DNA of 64,000 bases from an uncultured Prevotellaceae bacterium (lineage in GTDB: Bacteria > Bacteroidota > Bacteroidia > Bacteroidales > Muribaculaceae): the NCBI GenBank assembly GCA_900320055.1, contig ONQS01000005.1:49906-113905 (forward strand), given 5' to 3'. Below are positions 61,153 to 64,000 of this stretch, piece after piece (position 1 is the stretch's first letter; every line of letters starts with the position of its first letter). A program made the translations under genes and the position numbers. Below the pieces are notes generated by a model that saw nothing but the letters and a program-made list of their open reading frames with translations, was not told the origin of the DNA and did no database searches.

Positions 61153-61398
61153 ATTCCTAATTGCGACTGCAAAGGTACTGCTTTTTTTGTTACCACCAAG
61201 AAAAATCTCAACTTTTTTTAAAAATTTTTTTCCAATAAATAAAAAAGCCAGATACATTCGTTTCTTTGCCGTTGGCATCGCTCGCCACTTCTTGGGGCTA
61301 AAGACTCCATCAAGAAAAGCATTGAACAATGTCCAGACCAATAGCAGACAGGCAGCCACGATGTGCCAATAGTTCTGTTCAAATACATGGGAAAACAT
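61138..61398 (-). CDS. Doubtful small membrane ORF overlapping the tRNA promoter
   Basis: An 86-codon frame starts at 61398 with MFSHVFEQNYWHIVAACLLL and a hydrophobic segment at about residues 9-30, then a basic stretch. Its 3-prime end runs through the tRNA-Gln promoter and 15 bases into the tRNA gene. The first 55 codons look plausibly coding, but the overlap suggests either a truncated gene or chance. If it is not a gene, the 277-bp spacer 61153-61429 holds only the tRNA promoter. Confidence 0.3.
   Translation of the reverse strand: MFSHVFEQNYWHIVAACLLLVWTLFNAFLDGVFSPKKWRAMPTAKKRMYLAFLFIGKKFLKKVEIFLGGNKKSSTFAVAIRNCPVV
61170..61199 (-). promoter_or_regulatory. Two-box promoter for tRNA-Gln
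   Basis: On the minus strand TTG (61199-61197), a 19-base spacer and TACCTTTG (61177-61170), 17 bases before the tRNA 5-prime end. Confidence 0.75.
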
Positions 61399-61429
61399 CT
61401 CGTTGTGATATTTAAACGATAAGATTTAG

Positions 61430-61828
61430 TCAACTATTCCATAACTCCATTCTTTTGCTAATCTGCAGTTCATACCTCTCATCGGCAAAGGCTTCTTTGA
61501 TAGCATCAAGTGCTTGTTGTGGCACTTCGGAGGCTCCTTTCACATAAACCAGGATCATCATCAGGTCTGGATCGAATGATTCATCTGCTACCGTTGTGAC
61601 GACGATGCCAGCCAATAGGGGCATCTGCTTACAGAATATCCCTGGCGGGATGATGATTCTCCCGGTACCTCCTCCAGCAAGAGTCAGTGAGTGGTTTTCA
61701 ATGATGGGTTCGAACAACTCCAGGACGGTTTCTGCGGTTTGCTCGTCACCGTCAGTATTGATGAAAATGACGTTGCCAGTCTGTTTGAATTCGCCCACAT
61801 GGAGTTTTTTACGGATTCTCTTCTTCAT
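61430..61828 (-). CDS. YggL-family (DUF469) ribosome-associated protein
   Basis: This 132-residue protein starts MKKRIRKKLHVGEFKQTGN, the DUF469/YggL hallmark (KKLxxGEFxxxG), but the usual middle is replaced by an acidic-aliphatic stretch. YggL in E. coli binds the 50S subunit. It lies 25 bases downstream of the immunity-like gene on the same strand. Whether it belongs to that island or is ancestral is unclear. Confidence 0.75.
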   Translation of the reverse strand: MKKRIRKKLHVGEFKQTGNVIFINTDGDEQTAETVLELFEPIIENHSLTLAGGGTGRIIIPPGIFCKQMPLLAGIVVTTVADESFDPDLMMILVYVKGASEVPQQALDAIKEAFADERYELQISKRMELWNS

Positions 61829-61853
61829 AACGTATTTTTTTTCTAACTAATAA

Positions 61854-62516
61854 TCATTCAATGGCATTGCCGGGTAAGAGTATGTCTATTTTCTGCATTT
61901 CAAATCCAATCAAATTCATTTCCTCAATCTTATCCTTTAGTCGTTTCGAAATAAAAGTCCTGGAATCGAAAGGATCTAAATGGAATAAATCAAGAGATAA
62001 ATCAAATTTTTGAGATAATGCAATTTGATTAAGCCTTACACCAAAAGCCAGTCCGTCGCTCTTATCTTTACTTTTTAACTCCAAGTAGTGATCAAAAGAC
62101 TCAATTCTAATCGGGCCCACATCTGAAATTCCATATTCTGTTTCAATGAACTCGGTACGTTGATAATCCAGAAGAAAAGACAATTCAGGCTGTGTGAAAT
62201 GCAACCAATAATATGCATGTTTCTTTTTACTGGATACAACTGTGACATCAAAAACCTGATGGCGCATCAGATTGAATTCGGAGAATACTCTTAACGTTTT
62301 ATCGTTGACTAAAAAATCAGTAAGAGGCCCACTGGTTGTAGCAAGCACATCAGTCATCTGTGCTCTTCTTTTTAATTCAAAGATCAATTTAGGAGCACAC
62401 TTCATCAATTCCGCAGGCGAAAGCAACTGTGCTTGAAATATCGTTTGGCAATCGACTTGAGGATAACATCCGATCACTTTATTATCTGATGATGTTTTTA
62501 TTGTATAATACTCCAT
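61854..62516 (-). CDS. Immunity-protein-like protein (Imm11/DUF1629-like)
   Basis: This 220-residue soluble protein has no signal peptide or membrane helix. Its C-terminal segment FISKRLKDKIEEMNLIGFEMQKI resembles the end of DUF1629/Imm11-type immunity proteins, which typically read 'xLSxRLKxAIEExGLTGFEFxxI'. The rest is not recognised. Such proteins neutralise effector toxins delivered between cells. No toxin gene is seen in the window. Moderate to low certainty of family. Confidence 0.55.
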   Translation of the reverse strand: MEYYTIKTSSDNKVIGCYPQVDCQTIFQAQLLSPAELMKCAPKLIFELKRRAQMTDVLATTSGPLTDFLVNDKTLRVFSEFNLMRHQVFDVTVVSSKKKHAYYWLHFTQPELSFLLDYQRTEFIETEYGISDVGPIRIESFDHYLELKSKDKSDGLAFGVRLNQIALSQKFDLSLDLFHLDPFDSRTFISKRLKDKIEEMNLIGFEMQKIDILLPGNAIE

Positions 62517-62538
62517 ATTACGATGATTCTTCTTAGAT

Positions 62539-62853
62539 TCATAAACCGAACTTTCCTCTTTCCAGATAGATTAAGCATTCTAATTGTTCATTGGATTGCG
62601 AGTTTTGCTGGTTGAACAGGCGACATTCTTCCTTGGTTTTCAAGAAGTAATCAGGGAAATCGCTGATTATCTCACCTGCAATATCGCTAACGGCCTCATA
62701 ATCTTCCTCATCTGGCGCTTTCTCTAAATAGGCAATAAGATGAAGACAACTCCGTTGCCATCCAATAGCGATAGCGACCATGCCAGGTGTTGCCATGCCA
62801 GTTGTTGCACGACGAGCCGACTGCTTGATGCTGATCTCTGCTGGCTTTTTCAT
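62539..62853 (-). CDS. Small protein of unknown function in the right-edge gene run
   Basis: This soluble protein of 104 residues has a basic N-terminus (MKKPAEISIKQSARRA) and an acidic helical middle (LEKAPDEEDYEAVSDIAGEI). Its start ATG at 62853 overlaps the stop codon of the upstream gene (ATGA), so it is translationally coupled. No family is recognised. Position in a run of immunity-like genes is the only clue. The frame to 62871 adds six residues inside the previous gene. Confidence 0.6.
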   Translation of the reverse strand: MKKPAEISIKQSARRATTGMATPGMVAIAIGWQRSCLHLIAYLEKAPDEEDYEAVSDIAGEIISDFPDYFLKTKEECRLFNQQNSQSNEQLECLIYLERGKFGL

Positions 62854-63188
62854 CCGATAATCACTGAGCAAAAGATCATAAACAACAATATCGCAATACC
62901 CGACAATACACCGATTAAGATTCGATTCTTTTTAGTTTTGCAGGACCTGGTGATTGTCAACAGCAGGATAATGATATGTAATGCATAAGCCATTGCTAAA
63001 TAGAACAACCATACAAGACTACCGCCTCCCTCACCATGAAAGAGCAAAGCGTTCCACAACACTCCAGAATAGCACATAAATACCACTATATGCTTGAATG
63101 CCGTGAAGCGACCACGCATCTTTCCCACCACCGCAATCAAAGCGGCACACACTATAGTTTGAAAAATAAGAAATACAGTAGATGTCAT
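62850..63188 (-). CDS. Small four-helix membrane protein
   Basis: This 112-residue protein has four hydrophobic helices at about residues 3-22, 30-50, 58-80 and 89-111, with few charged residues. No family is recognised. Its stop overlaps the start of the 104-residue protein by four bases. Small polytopic proteins like this are common as immunity proteins against membrane-acting toxins, but no direct evidence is present. Confidence 0.65.
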   Translation of the reverse strand: MTSTVFLIFQTIVCAALIAVVGKMRGRFTAFKHIVVFMCYSGVLWNALLFHGEGGGSLVWLFYLAMAYALHIIILLLTITRSCKTKKNRILIGVLSGIAILLFMIFCSVIIG

Positions 63189-63216
63189 TTGTGTATCTTA
63201 TTTTACAAAATTGCTA

Positions 63217-63756
63217 TTATTTTTCAATACACGAATCCTCTGAATGAGGGCAGATATTGGATATTTGTTCTTGCAAAGACCAGTTTTGGGGCTGCAACTT
63301 GGGGTCGAACCAATGGGCACCTTCACTGATCCATTTCGCACGGTATTCTTTTAGCGATTCTTCGGTATAATCCTCATTGCCAAACTCAACGCCACAACAG
63401 GGGCAGATGTCAAAGCATGGTGTTTTCCCATCTTCACCCCACGGCAGGTAGTTAAGTTGATATCCACAAACCTTGCAAAAACCATTTTGAGCCGGTTTAT
63501 GAACGGGTGATTTATCCTTGTCGTTATTCTTTCTCCAGAGCAGACATAGTGCAATAATGGCTACACCCAGGTTGATGAACATGAAAATCTCGAGAATCGT
63601 CACATCACGGTAAATCACCTTTATACCTGGGTGATCCAAGGGGAGATCCACTAGATAATTCCCCTCGAGGGCAATGCCATGGCACAACAAGCACTCGATT
63701 ATCGTCAATACGACAATCAAGATGATTAAACCTATTCTTTTTGTTGACTTCTTCAT
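63217..63756 (-). CDS. Membrane protein with a CPCC-type zinc ribbon
   Basis: This protein of 179 residues has two N-terminal helices (about 9-28 and 53-73). A C-terminal metal-binding domain carries CKVCGYQ (Cys94, Cys97), ICPCCGVEFG (Cys118, Cys120, Cys121) and EGAHWFDP. The pattern matches the small cysteine-rich CPCC family often found as single-domain immunity-like proteins; fusion to two membrane helices is less usual. Start at 63756 is chosen because it overlaps the previous stop (ATGA); a longer frame adds 15 residues. Confidence 0.72.
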   Translation of the reverse strand: MKKSTKRIGLIILIVVLTIIECLLCHGIALEGNYLVDLPLDHPGIKVIYRDVTILEIFMFINLGVAIIALCLLWRKNNDKDKSPVHKPAQNGFCKVCGYQLNYLPWGEDGKTPCFDICPCCGVEFGNEDYTEESLKEYRAKWISEGAHWFDPKLQPQNWSLQEQISNICPHSEDSCIEK

Positions 63757-63998
63757 ACTGATGGTTTTGTCTTGAAAAGTAACTTGTAGAGGCGGTAGCA
63801 CAGGTAGAAGTTCAGTAATACGATTGCCGTGAGAACTGCCATACTAATGTAATCGCTGGCATGCGTTAGTTCAAGGCCAGATAGGAGGATTAGTATTACG
63901 TAAAAATGCAGCAATACTAATGACGTCAAGATGCAACAAATCAAGAGCAGCACGCTCGTCCATGTCTTGCTATTGTAGAATAATCGAGGTGCACACAT
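63753..63998 (-). CDS. Small two-helix membrane protein at the right edge
   Basis: This 81-residue protein has two hydrophobic helices at about residues 13-40 and 50-72. It starts with ATG at 63998, inside a TGATG that suggests coupling to a further gene beyond the edge. A start farther upstream cannot be excluded. It is coupled to the CPCC-ribbon gene by an ATGA overlap. No family is recognised. Confidence 0.6.
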   Translation of the reverse strand: MCAPRLFYNSKTWTSVLLLICCILTSLVLLHFYVILILLSGLELTHASDYISMAVLTAIVLLNFYLCYRLYKLLFKTKPSV

Positions 63999-64000
63999 CA

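Overview
The window looks like chromosomal DNA from a gut-type Bacteroidales bacterium. The evidence is direct: many promoters carry the Bacteroidetes -7 element TAnnTTTG, several with a TTG or TTTG box 19-20 bases upstream. There are several Bacteroidetes-restricted families (PorD/DUF4835, DUF5606, DUF5063), a ribosomal protein S16 with a long tail, and the clusters dnaN-exonuclease-coaBC-porD-recN-rlmB and nusB-yajC-ybbR-coaE-DUF5606. Family-level placement (Muribaculaceae- or Prevotellaceae-like) is only a guess.

Left part (1-21.3 kb): a tRNA-modification gene cut by the left edge and a B3/4-domain protein; an S9 peptidase lipoprotein; small enzymes and a probably frameshifted secreted protein; an AraC regulator; a membrane metallophosphoesterase; a DEAD-box helicase; class III fructose-1,6-bisphosphatase; an OmpA-like lipoprotein; B12-dependent ribonucleotide reductase; a cvfB-like / GH29 fucosidase / YwqG-family run; a DUF3298 lipoprotein; and rsmG coupled to an MBL hydrolase.

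21.3-29.5 kb is the more accessory centre. An ECF sigma factor, a membrane anti-sigma-like protein, a small secreted protein and a beta-barrel-like protein form one operon behind a good candidate autoregulated ECF promoter. A second copy of the barrel-like gene lies just upstream of that operon. Next come a secreted protein of unknown function, rlmH, nadC, a DAHP synthase/chorismate mutase fusion and an SDR. A directly repeated intergenic element of about 155 bp brackets this last stretch.

29.5-53.5 kb is mostly housekeeping on the minus strand: an NlpC/P60 lipoprotein, the nusB and dnaN clusters, DUF1015, Fur, a HAD phosphatase, a divergent FAD oxidoreductase and a SIMPL protein, then UmuC-like polymerase, ABC-F, M18 aminopeptidase, DUF5063, nadD, gmk and yicC. 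A 78-bp nested palindrome separates the convergent SIMPL and umuC genes.

53.7-60.3 kb looks like a small surface-glycan module: GT2 glycosyltransferase, KdsC-like phosphatase, flippase, galE, a glutaminase-less asparagine-synthetase-like protein, a cytidylyltransferase and a LicD protein. Together they suggest a CDP-activated phospho-substituent placed on an exported glycan (inference). After rpsP and tRNA-Gln(CTG), the last 2.5 kb is visibly AT-richer. It holds a run of small, often ATGA-coupled genes with immunity-protein-like features, which continues past the right edge.
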